Positions 20,984 to 32,290 are shown, counted from the first letter of the stretch. The stretch is 45,000 nucleotides of DNA from Neocallimastix lanati (nom. inval.) (GCA_016946835.1 JACVTC010000001.1:1935001-1980000); one strand, 5' to 3'. The notes: a model not told the origin generated them from the sequence alone. Translations and numbers: made by a program.

Positions 20984-21020
<37 letters not shown>

Positions 21021-21125
21021 CAATTTATATATATAAATTAAATTATAAAATTTATATAAATTACAGAATAAAACTAATTCTTCCCTAGTAAATAGTAATA
21101 AAATAGTTTTTTTTATTTTTTTTTT
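20103..21125. other. 5' flank of unit-4 Hsp70 gene
   Basis: AT-rich and homologous to the other unit 5' flanks, with the HSE-like box. Poly-T at 20708-20738 and (AT)n at 20991-21015. No gene seen. Confidence 0.62.
20680..20697 (-). promoter_or_regulatory. Candidate heat-shock element, unit 4
   Basis: The unit-1 box repeated exactly over 18 bases, 578 bases upstream of the ATG at 20102. The larger spacing than in units 1 and 2 comes from the extra segment in this flank. Confidence 0.4.
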
Positions 21126-21203
21126 TTGTTGCTTTTATAATTATTATTATTATTTTGTTATTGTTGTTTTCATTGGTTTAACAATTCCTTCTAATAAATA
21201 TAT

Positions 21204-21250
21204 TATATGTTATATGTTATATGTTATATGTTATATGTTATATGTTATAT
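21204..21250. repeat. TTATATG heptamer microsatellite
   Basis: Six or seven exact tandem copies of a 7-base unit, just beyond the right edge of the Hsp70 array. A 71-codon open frame at 21284-21499 (+) follows but is low complexity. Confidence 0.85.
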
Positions 21251-21674
21251 ATACAGTATATATAGTTTTTTTTTTTTTTTTTTATGTTCTATATACAATT
21301 TATATATATATATTTTCTTAAAGAATTCAATTTAAAGATTTTAAAAAAAAAAAAAGAAAAAAAAAATCTTTTTATTTTTTCTTTTTATTTTTTTTTTTTT
21401 TTTTTTATTAATAAAAATTATATATATATATATATAAATTTTATTAATTATTTCCAATCCAATCTTTATGAAAAAATGCTAATATTAAATAAATTTTAAA
21501 AAAAAAAATTTAATTAAAAAATTTTTTTATTTTTTTTTTTTTTATTTCATGATATAATTTATTCATATATATAAATTATATTTAAAATAAAAGTTGTTTT
21601 ATTTAAATATATACATATATATATTTTTTATTTTGACATAGTTATAAATTTATTTATATATAGTTTATTTAGTT

Positions 21675-22375
21675 AAAAAAATTAAATTATTTCCAGTAAA
21701 AGTAACCATTACAGAAACATTTAAGATATTATTTTCATCAATATTTGGTATGTTATGGGGGTGTTTGTAGAATATCAGTTATATAAATTCACCTAAAAGA
21801 TTATTTTCCTTAATAATATGTTGTTCTCCTTAATAAATTTTAACTCAAATATGTATGGTAAAATATTTTTTATAGCCAAAGTTGATGTATTACGTTCTAA
21901 AATTATAGATATAGTATATTCAATAATTTTAAAACTTTAATTAGTGTCATTCAATAATATATCCAATCTTGAGTTTTTTTTAATTTTATTTCTAAGATAA
22001 AAAAAAAAAAAAAAAGGAAGAAAAAATTGATGTACTATAAGCTACAGCTTCATTTATTTAATTTTTTTTTTTTATATTGGAAATATTCTGAAATTAATGA
22101 TTATATTATTTTTTTTTCAACTACTACTTGAAAAAGCAAATACTTTACATTTTTGTTAGATTACTTTATTACTAAATTGATGTCCAATTACACATTTTAC
22201 ATCATAAATCGTATTTTCAGGATAGATACCAGTATTATCCGTAGCCTCATTAATAATTAATCATTCATAGTCAGTAAAAGAAACATAAGGAGGAATTGCA
22301 CTCTTTCTTTCATCATTAGGATTAATTTCAACATAATCCGTATTTCTCACTCCTACATAAGAATAAGAATAACAT
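21675..22375 (-). pseudogene. Ancient Hsp70 pseudogene of the A/F subtype
   Basis: On - and in shifting frames the piece aligns along the gene at 38038. Near 22370-22190 it reads SYVGVRNTDYVEINPNDE, then PPYVSFTDYE, then PENTIYDVK. After a gap it resumes at 22120 with the segments equivalent to VVLVGG, EYFDGKK and PDEAVAYGAA, then the RNTPIPA region near 21880, and ends with NILNVS and TFTGN near 21720-21680. About 750 bases of the nucleotide-binding domain and all of the lid are missing, and stops are frequent. The match in order and orientation is clear although decay is advanced. It is more like the genes at 4543 and 38038 than the array genes next to it, so it is a separate, older event. 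Confidence 0.85.
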
Positions 22376-22585
22376 TTTGATATTTTTATTTTTATATTTT
22401 TTATTTTTAATTTTTTTTTTTTTTTCTGTAGTTTTTTATTTATTTACTTTTATGAAAAATTAATATATTAATATATTAATTTTAATTATTTTAATTTCAT
22501 TGAAAATATATATTTATATATGTATATATAAATTTAAATAAAATATTTTGATAATATTAATGTCCAATATTAGACTAAAGTATAT

Positions 22586-22628
<43 letters not shown>

Positions 22629-23734
22629 AAATAAAATAAAATAAAATAAAAAAAATTAAAACAAAATATAAAAAATTAAAATAAAATAAAACAAAATAAA
22701 AAAAAATTAAAATAAAATAAAATAAATAAAATAAAATAAAAATTAAAATAAAATAAAATAAAATAAAATTAAAATAAAATAAAATAAAATTAAAATAAAA
22801 TAAAAAAAAAATTAAAATAAAATAAAAAAAGATACAAAAATAAAATATTTTTATTATAATCTTTAAAAAAAAAAATATTTTCTTGATATTATTAAAAATT
22901 AAATATAATATTTTAATTAAAATAATTTCATTTTTTTCATTTTGTTAAGATTATAAATAAATATATAAATAAAAAAAAAAAAAAATTATTCTATTATTTT
23001 TAATATTGATAAGTATTAATATATATTGTAGGAAAAAAAATTTTTTTTGGAAAAAACCATAATTATTTATTTCTTATTTGCATTAATTCTATTCAATCTA
23101 TATATAAAATTAAAATAATAATGTAATTTATAATTCTTATATATTTTATATTGTTCAAAAATGTCTATATTTATTTATTAATTATTATATATATATATAT
23201 ATATTAGTATAAATATAAATATATATTGTTATATTTGTTAGATATGTTAATAATATTAATATATACATATTTATTTTATGATAAACGGGTATAATTGTTA
23301 TAAATATAAGTTAAATATATTATAAAATGCATTAAAAATTAATGGTATCAATATATACGATAAACGTTGATAAAATACTTATTGTATTAATATATTCATA
23401 TATTGATAAAGATAAAGTATATACTGGTATACTTTTCCATTTTTTTTTTTTTTTTTTTTTATTGGTACTAATATGTATCTATCATTCAACGATTTAATAT
23501 CATTTAGTAAAAATTATTTAAATATAATCGATTTATTTTATTTTAATATCTTATTTTATATGAAAAGTAAAAGTAACTGAAGATATTTTAGTCATATATA
23601 AATATTTTAAATTATAAAAAAGTATTTTATTATATATAAATTTCTATTATTAGTAATGTAAGAAAAGTAATTGGATTATGCATTTTATATTTAAATACAA
23701 TGAAAGTAGTAATATTTGAATTTTTTTTTCAGGT
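22376..23734. repeat. Gene-free spacer with (AAAAT)n microsatellite
   Basis: Poly-A at 22588-22626 runs into about 220 bases of AAAAT/AAAATT repeats (to about 22835). The remainder is TATA-rich with no coding text. The last 200 bases resemble the 3' flanks of the KTLP-CBM1 genes (they share a stretch like AAAAGTAAAAGTAACT). Confidence 0.65.
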
Positions 23735-24045
23735 AGAACCTAATTTACAACAGGCTTGTCTATTGAAACCATTATTTCTATATTGAATCTATTTATCAGC
23801 ACAAAGATTGTCATTACCATTATCATTTCCATTATCATTAACCATTAGATTCAGCATAAACTGTAACTATTTCCTTAAAGGTTAACAGAAACAGTAACTG
23901 GATTAGATGAATTAGGAAAAGTCTTAAAGGAATATCTTGTTAAAATGTCTAAGAGGAAGATAATTATGGAAGAGTTTTACTAATTCGGAGTAGTTTAGTT
24001 GCAATATTAATAGCAACAACTAAACTTTACAATAATCCAACTAAA
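23735..24045 (-). pseudogene. Decayed KTLP-CBM1 gene, repeats lost
   Basis: On - from about 24045 the translation gives YLVGLL, a stop, SLVVAINIATKLL and RISKTLP, matching the signal peptide and first repeats of the intact genes ([20 protein letters not shown]). Almost no repeat region remains. A frame-shifted NPVTVSVNL and then KEIVTVYAESNG follow, equivalent to the conserved pre-CBM segment. The end is a CBM1 wreck: ADK, a stop, IQYRNNGFNRQACCKLGST, with the binding Trp lost and the last third absent. About 300 bases remain of some 1200. It is a third member of the family, in the same orientation as the intact ones at 24874 and 32940. Confidence 0.88.
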
Positions 24046-24873
24046 TAAAATTAATTTACTTTTATTTTATCAATTTTTTACATGATATTTTATATAATAT
24101 TTATTACAATTGTTAATGCTTATTTATTTAATAATTCTAATTTTAATATTTTATATTATTTTTAAAATCTTCTATTTTTCGTGTTATTAAAAAAAAATCA
24201 TTCATTTTAATATTTTAAAAATTCGATTTTATAATCCAAAACAAAAAAAGAAAAATTTATTCTTTATTCATTTGTTATTTCTTTATACTATAAAATTTGT
24301 AAAAAATTTCCAAATGTTTGAGTAACACTGTTTTGAAATATATAAAATTATTTTAAATTTATTTACTAAATATATTATAAAGATTTTTTTTTATATAATT
24401 TTTATTTAATTTTTTATTTTTTTACTTATTAATGTAAATATTATAAGATATAATCAAAAATTGTACATGAATATTTTTTAAAAAAAATTTATAAATATTC
24501 TATTATTTAGTTTTAATTTTTATTATTACATTATAATTAAAAACATACAAAAAAAAAATTTTTTTTTTTTTTTAAATATTAATAGTTTAGAAATTATTAT
24601 TTAACTTTAAATGATTGAAGCTTCAATTTTCCCTTTTCATTACTTTAATAATATACATAATATAAAGATTAATCAATAATCTTACATTATTATTAGTTTA
24701 TATTTATTAATTAAATATCAAATTTCCATACTTTTAATATCTCATTTTTATATGATAATTAAAAGTAATTTTAATTATAAAAAATATGGATTTCATTTTA
24801 TTATTGTTAAAATAGTATATAAAATTTTACTTCAGTTAATTTTTCAAAAGTTTTCAGTTAAATTATTACCTAT
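24046..24873. other. Spacer between CBM1 pseudogene and intact gene
   Basis: AT-rich. The part at 24660-24860 resembles the 3' flank of the gene at 32940 (both have ATTAATCAATAATCTTA), so the duplicated unit includes downstream DNA. No gene seen. Confidence 0.6.
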
Positions 24874-26055
24874 TTAAATACATTGTGAGTAGTAATCGTT
24901 GAACTTTTGACAGTTGGATCCTGACTTACAGCAGGTAGGTCCATTAAAACCAATACCTCCACATTGAGCCCACTTATCAGCACATTGACTATCATTACCA
25001 TTACCATTGTTTTCAGCATAAATTGTTACTGTTTCTTTAACAGTAACAGTAACAGTAACTGGATTACATTGAGATGGATTTGGAAGTGTCTTAGTAGATT
25101 GATTTGGAAGAGTCTTAGTCTTATTACCATTTACGTTTGGAAGAGTCTTACTGGCAACATTTGGAAGAGTCTTAGTCTTATTACCATTTACGTTTGGAAG
25201 AGTCTTACTGGCAACATTTGGAAGAGTCTTAGTCTTATTACCATTTACGTTTGGAAGAGTTTTACTGGCAACATTTGGAAGAGTCTTACTGGTAACATTT
25301 GGAAGAGTCTTAGTCTTATTACCATTTACGTTTGGAAGAGTCTTACTAGCAACATTTGGAAGAGTCTTACTGGCAACATTTGGAAGAGTTTTACTGGCAA
25401 CATTTGGAAGAGTCTTACTAGCAACATTTGGAAGAGTTTTACTAGCAACATTTGGAAGAGTTTTACTAGCAACATTTGGAAGAGTCTTAGTCTTATTACC
25501 ATTTACGTTTGGAAGAGTCTTACTGGCAACATTTGGAAGAGTCTTAGTCTTATTACCATTTACGTTTGGAAGAGTCTTACTAGCAACATTTGGAAGAGTC
25601 TTACTGGCAACATTTGGAAGAGTCTTAGTCTTATTACCATTTACATTTGGAAGAGTCTTACTAGCAGCATTTGGAAGAGTCTTAGTCTTATTACCATTTA
25701 CGTTTGGAAGAGTCTTACTAGCAACATTTGCATTTGGAAGAGTTTTACTGGCAACATTTGGAAGAGTCTTAGTCTTATTACCATTTACGTTTGGAAGAGT
25801 TTTACTAGCAACATTTGGAAGAGTCTTACTAGCAACATTTGGAAGAGTCTTAGTCTTATTACCATTTACATTTGGAAGAGTTTTACTGGCAACATTTGGA
25901 AGAGTCTTAGTCTTATTACCATTTACGTTTGGAAGAGTCTTACTAGCAATATTTGGAAGAGTCTTACTGGCAGAAAGGTTTGGAAGTGTTTTTGTTGCGG
26001 CATTAATAGCAACAACTAAACTTAAAAACAAACAGACTAAATAAGTGTAATTCAT
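24874..26055 (-). CDS. Secreted KTLP-repeat protein with C-terminal CBM1 (P1)
   Basis: 393 residues with no catalytic domain. Signal peptide 1-20 ([19 protein letters not shown], then A). Residues 22-326 are tandem repeats of an 8-residue unit SKTLPNVA and a 19-residue unit [19 protein letters not shown] (11 copies with NGNKT, each an Asn-Lys-Thr N-glycosylation sequon). Then a beta-prone [15 protein letters not shown] segment, a short Asn/Gly linker, and CBM1 at about 358-393: [15 protein letters not shown], then [15 protein letters not shown], with the family cysteines and the flat-face aromatics Trp, Tyr, Tyr. CBM1 binds crystalline cellulose, so the protein should be exported and tethered to plant fibre. 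The Lys-rich repeat is unlike the usual Ser/Thr/Pro linker and its role is unknown: an adhesin, a spacer polymer or a cell-wall component are possible. Paralogues lie at 32940 (intact) and 23735 (dead). Confidence 0.93.
   Translation of the reverse strand: MNYTYLVCLFLSLVVAINAATKTLPNLSASKTLPNIASKTLPNVNGNKTKTLPNVASKTLPNVNGNKTKTLPNVASKTLPNVASKTLPNVNGNKTKTLPNVASKTLPNANVASKTLPNVNGNKTKTLPNAASKTLPNVNGNKTKTLPNVASKTLPNVASKTLPNVNGNKTKTLPNVASKTLPNVNGNKTKTLPNVASKTLPNVASKTLPNVASKTLPNVASKTLPNVASKTLPNVASKTLPNVNGNKTKTLPNVTSKTLPNVASKTLPNVNGNKTKTLPNVASKTLPNVNGNKTKTLPNVASKTLPNVNGNKTKTLPNQSTKTLPNPSQCNPVTVTVTVKETVTIYAENNGNGNDSQCADKWAQCGGIGFNGPTCCKSGSNCQKFNDYYSQCI
25078..25992 (-). repeat. Coding minisatellite: 24- and 57-base KTLPN units
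   Basis: In-frame tandem repeats of 24 and 57 bases encoding TLPN blocks. Copies differ by scattered, mostly silent changes. One irregular unit (NANVA, near 25730) and one NVTS unit break the pattern. Units are multiples of three bases, so expansion and contraction keep the frame. Confidence 0.95.
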
Positions 26056-26474
26056 TTTTTTTTTTTTCTATTAATATATATTATATTTTAATTATTAAAT
26101 ATTTACTTAATATTAATTCGAATATTTTTAAAGAGAAAAATTTTATGGTATTTATAATTTTTTTTTTTATTTAAAACAATTTAAACTAATCTAAAGCTAA
26201 TTTATATTAATTATATCACAGTTTACATGTTTCCAAAGCAAAGTCGGTTTTTTTTTTTTTTTTATTAAATTTAAAATGAAAATAAAAAAAAAGAAATATA
26301 AATAATGGGTACATTTAATAATATTATTGGTTTTTGTGTAATTTTAAAATGTATATATATAATAATATTAACTTTAATTTAAATTGTTACACACATAGTA
26401 ATTGATCAAAATATATTTTATGGCAATAATTAAATTAAATAATAAATAAAATTTCATATATATATATATATATA

Positions 26475-26591
<117 letters not shown>

Positions 26592-27080
26592 AAATTATAA
26601 TAATATTTAATATTTACATTGGAGATTTTTACATATTTAAAAATCTTTAATCTGATAAAAGTTCATTACATTTATAAGTCGTATTTTCTAAATAACGAAT
26701 AAAAACAAATTTTTAATTTTTTAGTTATTAGTTATTAGTGTGGCTTATATAAAACATTTGTTAATATAATTTAAAATTTAAAATTTTAATATAATATATC
26801 ATTAATATATAATTTAATTCATTTTTATTAGAGACCATATAATATATTATCTATTAATATTTTAAAACTAAATAATTTATTGGTTTTTCAATACTTCAAA
26901 TATCTTAAATTTATAAAATTCAAATTTTTAATAAATTTATTATATTGCTTTAATAATAACAATTTAAATTATTTAAAAATATAATTTTTCAAAATATAAT
27001 TACATATATGGCTTATGATACATAACGTAATAACACTAATACATTATATATAATGTATATGAATGTATATAGAATATAAA

Positions 27081-27112
27081 GAATATTACTATATTCACAT
27101 ATAGTAATATTC
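27081..27112. other. 14-bp perfect hairpin
   Basis: GAATATTACTATAT and its exact reverse complement separated by four bases (TCAC). In A/T-only DNA such hairpins arise often, so functional meaning is doubtful. Confidence 0.6.
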
Positions 27113-27611
27113 TCCCATTAAACCAAAATATTTAACTAATATAATTTTATGTATTGGTGTAATTGTAATTGTATATTCCTGATAATTAAAATGTTAAAAC
27201 CAACAATTAATTTCATCATCAAATAATTTTCAAATTTTATATTAATAAAGTAATAATTAAAATTAAACTTAAAATTATAAAACACATTTAATTTAAATAT
27301 TTATTTAAAAGATAATTCTCCCTAAATATAATATAATAAAATATGTGTTAATTTCCATCATAGCCATTATTTTAATAAGGACACTTTTCGTTAACATTTC
27401 TATTAATATTATAATATGGATTATATACCAAAAAATATATGATGGAAATCTTTATCATAAAATATAATATTATACCATTTATTTCTATATTAAATACTTC
27501 CACTGTATTGTATTTTTACATTATGAGACTTTTAATTTGATAAAATATTAATTATTTATTTATTTAAATAAAAAGTATTTATGAAATTATTTTATTATTT
27601 GTTATTAATAC

Positions 27612-27617
27612 TAAATT

Positions 27618-27713
<96 letters not shown>

Positions 27714-27716
27714 TTT
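27612..27716. repeat. (TTTA)n microsatellite
   Basis: About 26 uninterrupted ATTT units; on + it reads as Leu-Phe-Ile-Tyr periodic peptide and creates a spurious 62-codon open frame. Confidence 0.97.
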
Positions 27717-28147
27717 TGATAATAGGAATTTATGAAGTTATTTTATTTTTTAATATTAAAAATATTTAATTATTTGTAATTGTTATTAAATTATTTAATT
27801 ATTTATTATTTATTTTTTGAATAAAGAAAAAAACATATTTAAATAAATAATACATAAAAAAGAGAGACAATAAGGCTAAGTAATCTCACTCAATAGATTT
27901 ATCCTAAAAGTACTTATTATGCCATTATTGATTGATTCACTCTAAAAATAATTTAACATCAATTTTTTTTTTTATTATTATTTATTTTATGTAATTTATT
28001 AAAATTGCTTTATTTAAATATATTCAATTATTATCAATTATTCAACTTTTTATTAAAAAATAAAATAAAAATATGTGTTAATGTTTCAAAGATATTTAAT
28101 TTTTTTTTTAATGTATTAATCAATAGATATATCGAAAATAATAATCA

Positions 28148-28182
<35 letters not shown>

Positions 28183-29187
28183 TTATTTTCTATTTTATAT
28201 TTTATATTATATATATATAAAAAAAAAAAAATTCCTCCAAAAATTATCATTATCTCTTAATGAATTTATTTCAAAATTTAATATTTCTTTTAAGTTCACT
28301 ATTTTCTATAATTAATCTTATTTTTATTTTTATTTTACCCTATTATCATATATTATTTGGTATTATACATTAATATATATAATTTATTATAATTGAATCT
28401 TTATCCTAATTATAATATATATATATATATATAATGTTTTTGTACTATTACATTGTGGATTTTATATTGTTATTATGATATGTCTCAATACATTTGAATC
28501 TTATTTTACATATAATTCATACATTCTAATCCACATTATTCTACAATGAATAAATTGGTTTACTGGTATATATATGTAAATTAAAATATTTTATTTTATA
28601 ATATTAACTTGATGTTATTAAACTATTAGTTATTTCTACTCTAAATTAACTTTTAATTTTATATGAATAAAATAACCTTTACATTATATTAATTCTTTAA
28701 TTTGATTTAAATATTGCTGAAATAATTTTTTTCAAAAATATATATTTATTTCCCCCTAAAGCTAAGTATTTAATATTATTACGTCATTAATATTGGATGT
28801 ATCCAAGATATTTCTTATAATATATGATTTATATATACCATTTATATGATGGAAATCTTTCTCTTAAAGAATGATATTATATCATTTTAATTTGTGTAAA
28901 TACCTTTTATATATTTATTATTTTATCATACTTTTCATTGCGATGGTTTGTATTATGATTATATTTAATTGGTTATTATCTTAACACTAATACTGAAATT
29001 ATTACTCGCAATAATGGACGTGGTGTTATCATCGATTAATAGGAAAAAAGTTAGAAACTATTTCTTCTAACGCACTTTTATAATTATATAATATATAATG
29101 TATTTTCATTTCATGTATTTTATTTTTTATTTTTCATTAAAATCATTTAATTTTATTAATATTATAAGTTAAATAAAATTATTCTTT

Positions 29188-29224
<37 letters not shown>

Positions 29225-29226
<2 letters not shown>

Positions 29227-29690
29227 TTATTAAGTTCCCCTGAAGAACGTACTGCCAGAAATGGTGTCTCTGATTATTATCAGCACTTATCTTGGTACAG
29301 GGATGATAGCTCATTTAGAATATTAAAGTTAATGATTTTTCTAAAGAAGTTAAGAAATTTGATTTACCGATTTCATTTCGTTTTTATTTCTGTTTTAATT
29401 AAAGTTTTTTTATTTTTTAGTTTTTTTGTCATGAAGGACCTTGGAACTATTTCTTTATTAATTCTTATTTCTTTTATCTTTTATTTATTATGTTTATTTA
29501 TTATCCCCAATGATATGAACTGTTTTTCCAGGTCCATAGATGGTTGATGGGAAAGGAATAGCCTATATCGATTGTACTAATTACAGTTTTCTGTAATTCT
29601 GATGATAATCGATGGTTATCCTTATTAAAGTGTCTTCTAATGCGAAGAGAGAAAATTGGAATACTGGAAGACCGTTAACATGTATTTAAT
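29225..29690 (+). mobile_element. LINE-type retrotransposon 3' fragment (relic)
   Basis: After a poly-A tract the + strand reads SPEERTARNGVSDYYQHL, then WYRDDSSFRILKL, text typical of the region after the polymerase domain in LINE proteins. About 200 bases later come RWLMGKG-like and CTNYSFCNSDDNRWLSLLKC pieces, resembling the C-terminal CxxC-type tail of such elements. Frames shift and an A/T-rich insertion separates the two pieces. It may belong to the same family as the relic at 1050-2030, but the two do not overlap in the protein, so this cannot be shown here. Confidence 0.5.
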
Positions 29691-30373
29691 ATAATAAAAT
29701 ATGTATCTTGAATAGAATAAATATAAAAATATTAAATCAAATATTGTTAAAAAATAAGTCTTTATACAAATAAAAAAAAAATCTTAGAAAAAAGCAAATA
29801 TTTATTATTTTATCATAAATAAATAAATAAATAAATAAATATATACTTTTGTATTTTAGTAGTAAATGAAAAAAAAAATATATAAAAAAAAAAAAATTAA
29901 AAAAAGATGTCCAAGATAATCATTCACAGTATGGTCATAATTGTAAATCCTGATTTACCGCATTAATGGAATAATAGTCTCATCTGACTATTATTATTAA
30001 CAAAAATGAATTATTCGACGGACAATCCAATACTATGTCAGAGAAAAATAAATTAGAATTTTATATTATAGCAAAAGTTGCTCATTATGTCAACTTAAGG
30101 AAAATTAATAAAACTGATTGAACATTTAAAATGGTCAAGATAATAAAATTGAAGAAACCCATAAAAATGTAAAATACTTGAAAGATGAGAATTATCTCAA
30201 AGTAAAATTATACTCCAAAAATATAAAAATATTAATTTAACAGGAAAAAAAAATCTTAGGCATAGTAACATGATCACCAATTAGATCTAAAATAATAAAA
30301 TAAAGAAGTAACATCTTTGAAATAGATAGTGCGGTATCCACTAAACTCTTCCCTGAACCACATGAAAGATCTT
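29691..30373. other. Spacer with weak coding-like text
   Basis: Less A/T-biased than other spacers. The + strand around 29910-30170 gives pieces such as KNELFDGQSNTMSEKNKLEF and YIIAKVAHYVNL with stops between them. I do not recognise it; a decayed gene is possible. Confidence 0.3.
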
Positions 30374-31165
30374 TCACCGGGAGGTGAAAATCCATGCCCT
30401 TATCATTTCGACGTCGATGCTCTTAGTAACAGTAGATTCAATAGATTCAACGGAATACCATTTCATCATCAATCTAAAAGATTGACAAATTAATGGTATT
30501 ACGCTTGTTAGAAACTCCACAAACCCCACAAAATACGGAACAATCGACGAAGTTAAACTTTGTTTAAAGGTATTGTCAACTAATTGTCTTTGTTCCCCAT
30601 CATTAATTTTAATTTTTGAATATATTGAACGCCCACCAAGAAGAGCACTTAATATAAAGTAATAAATATTATTATCATAATCCATTTCTGAATCTAAAGA
30701 AACATCCAAGGATTTTTGTTCAATTATCATTGCAAACTTCAAAAAGGGATCATCTAGAAAAGGCAAAGATTTATTTCTGTAAAATTCCAATTCTTTACAG
30801 GCAAAGATCTAGTGCGAAAAACTAGGTACACTAACACCACAACATGGGCAATATTTAGGACAATCATCTGAGACTATTTTTCTTTTAATGGAAATACTAA
30901 TGTCAAATTTAAAACCACACCTAATTCAAGAAATCCAAAAGAATCCCAACTGATACTTAGGATATTGAAATGTTAAGTTATTGATTTCTGAAATAAATCC
31001 AAAATCATTCTCCTTGTAAATAATTGCTTTTTTAGCTTTTGAGGGTTTGAAGACATCTCTTTCCCAATAAAACTTTTTTTATTTCACTTTTTTTTTTACC
31101 ATTTAATTTCTTATCCAAAGTCCTTGATTCTTTAGTCCATGAGTAATGGGATGGGGTTAATAATA
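30374..31165 (-). pseudogene. Broken gene of unknown CPxxCxC/LLGGRSI family, copy P
   Basis: The 3' part (30374-30790) is an open frame of 138 codons containing LSALLGGRSIYSK, a hydrophobic segment around SIVPYFVGFVEFLTSVIPLI (probable membrane helix) and the end MIRAWIFTSR. Further 5' on -, across stops and a frameshift, are SDDCPKYCPCC (near 30860), YPKYQLGFFWIS and FYWERDVFKPSKAKK (near 31065). The same order occurs in the adjacent copy at 31487-32290, where FYWNRD, YPDLSYGFYWLL, CPNFCSCS and LLGGRSI align with it. The duplication shows that these pieces belonged to one gene. I do not recognise the family. Because both copies are broken the ORF alone is not called as a CDS, though an intron-containing gene is a possible alternative. 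Confidence 0.5.
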
Positions 31166-31486
31166 ATAATAGATAATTTTTTTTTCTTTTTAATATATAA
31201 AATAAAATAAAAATAAAAAAAATAAAAGCGATAGTAAATTTTTTTTTTTTTTTTTAACGGCAGCAAACTTGTTTCATCTTTATTAATCAAATATATGATA
31301 AAATACATGTAATAAAAAGAAAAAAAAAAAGATAAAAAATAAACAAAAAAAAAAACACAAAATAAAATAAATTAATGGTATAATATATTCTAGTTTCATT
31401 TAATTAATGTCTGTAAGACTTCACAGGGGCATTATTATACTGTAGTATAATAATTAATTTTGACTTCACCAATGTTAATCATAATT

Positions 31487-32290
31487 TTAAGATACGAAAT
31501 TATGATCTTCATTGGTTGCGCTAGCCCTGCTGGCCTGTCTTACTGTTTCTTCAGCATTGACGCTCTTAGTAGTAGTAGTATGATTCGATTTGAACCTATT
31601 GAACAAAGACCATTGCTGGCCAATAGCAATAGGTATAATCGATTGAAGAAGAGCCGCAGTAACCACCAAGAATGGAGTATCAGAATAAGCACCTGGCACT
31701 TAAATAGATCCTTCCATTCCCTTGTACTGTTATTAATACTTCTGCCTCCAAGAAGGAAATTAAACACTTTTTCACACACACTAGAATCAACATACACATT
31801 ATTTTCAATACTATTACTAACATTACTAATAATACTATTACTAATATTACTATAACTATTATTACTATTACCATTATTACTATTACTATTATTACTGTTG
31901 CTATTATCATTATTACTATTAACAATATCATTTGTTAGGTTGCCACAGTTAAAAGCATTATATAAAAATAAAATTTTATCATTAACTTTACTACAGGAAC
32001 AAAAATTAGGACACATTTTATCTATTATTTTTTGCAGCTTTGGCAATTTTAGCATCTAATCTATATCTGCTTCATGCTCTCAATAGCCAATAGAAACCAT
32101 AGGAAAGATCAGGATATTTCATAACAAAGTTTTATTTTATAAAATTTGATGTTTCTTCGAATCTGTTTTTGTCATAAAATTCAGCTTTAATAGAATTGAT
32201 TTTCATATCTCTATTCCAATAAAAATCCTTGATTTTATTATCGTTATTACCTCTTTTCTCTAGTTTACGTTTAAGAGCAGAAAAATTACA
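31487..32290 (-). pseudogene. Broken gene of unknown CPxxCxC/LLGGRSI family, copy Q
   Basis: Tandem partner of the copy just downstream, about 1.1 kb away in the same orientation. From 32290 on - it reads KRKLEKRGNNDNKIKDFYW, NRDMKINS, later YPDLSYGFYWLL, with stops. The open frame starting at 32055 then gives KMCPNFCSCSKVND, an Asn/Ser-rich stretch grown from an AAT-type microsatellite (about 31830-31930), and FNFLLGGRSINN. A frameshift near 31695 moves the homology to another frame (31487-31699) with the hydrophobic VVTAALLQSIIPIAIGQQW and a polar tail. The Asn-rich insert is absent in copy P. Function unknown. Confidence 0.5.

Larger units (their letters stand above)
17386..21125 (-). repeat. 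Hsp70 tandem array, unit 4
   Basis: Last full unit, about 3.7 kb, same landmarks: left edge near 17395, Cys-rich relic at 17575-17680, poly-A at 17993-18018, Hsp70 gene, HSE-like box at 20680, decayed right edge near 21060-21120. Its 5' flank carries an extra copy of a segment with ATTGATTTTTAAGGATA that also occurs in unit 3. Confidence 0.83.

Noticed and set aside
24964-26019. 351-codon open frame on + antisense to the KTLP-CBM1 gene P1
   Set aside because: It is a mirror of the in-frame 24/57-base repeats, lacks a signal peptide and any domain, and is explained by repeat periodicity alone.
27581-27769. 62-codon open frame
   Set aside because: Direct product of a (TTTA)n tract.
29332-29547. 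71-codon hydrophobic open frame on +
   Set aside because: It crosses the A/T-rich insertion in the LINE fragment; only its first few residues continue the LINE-like text.
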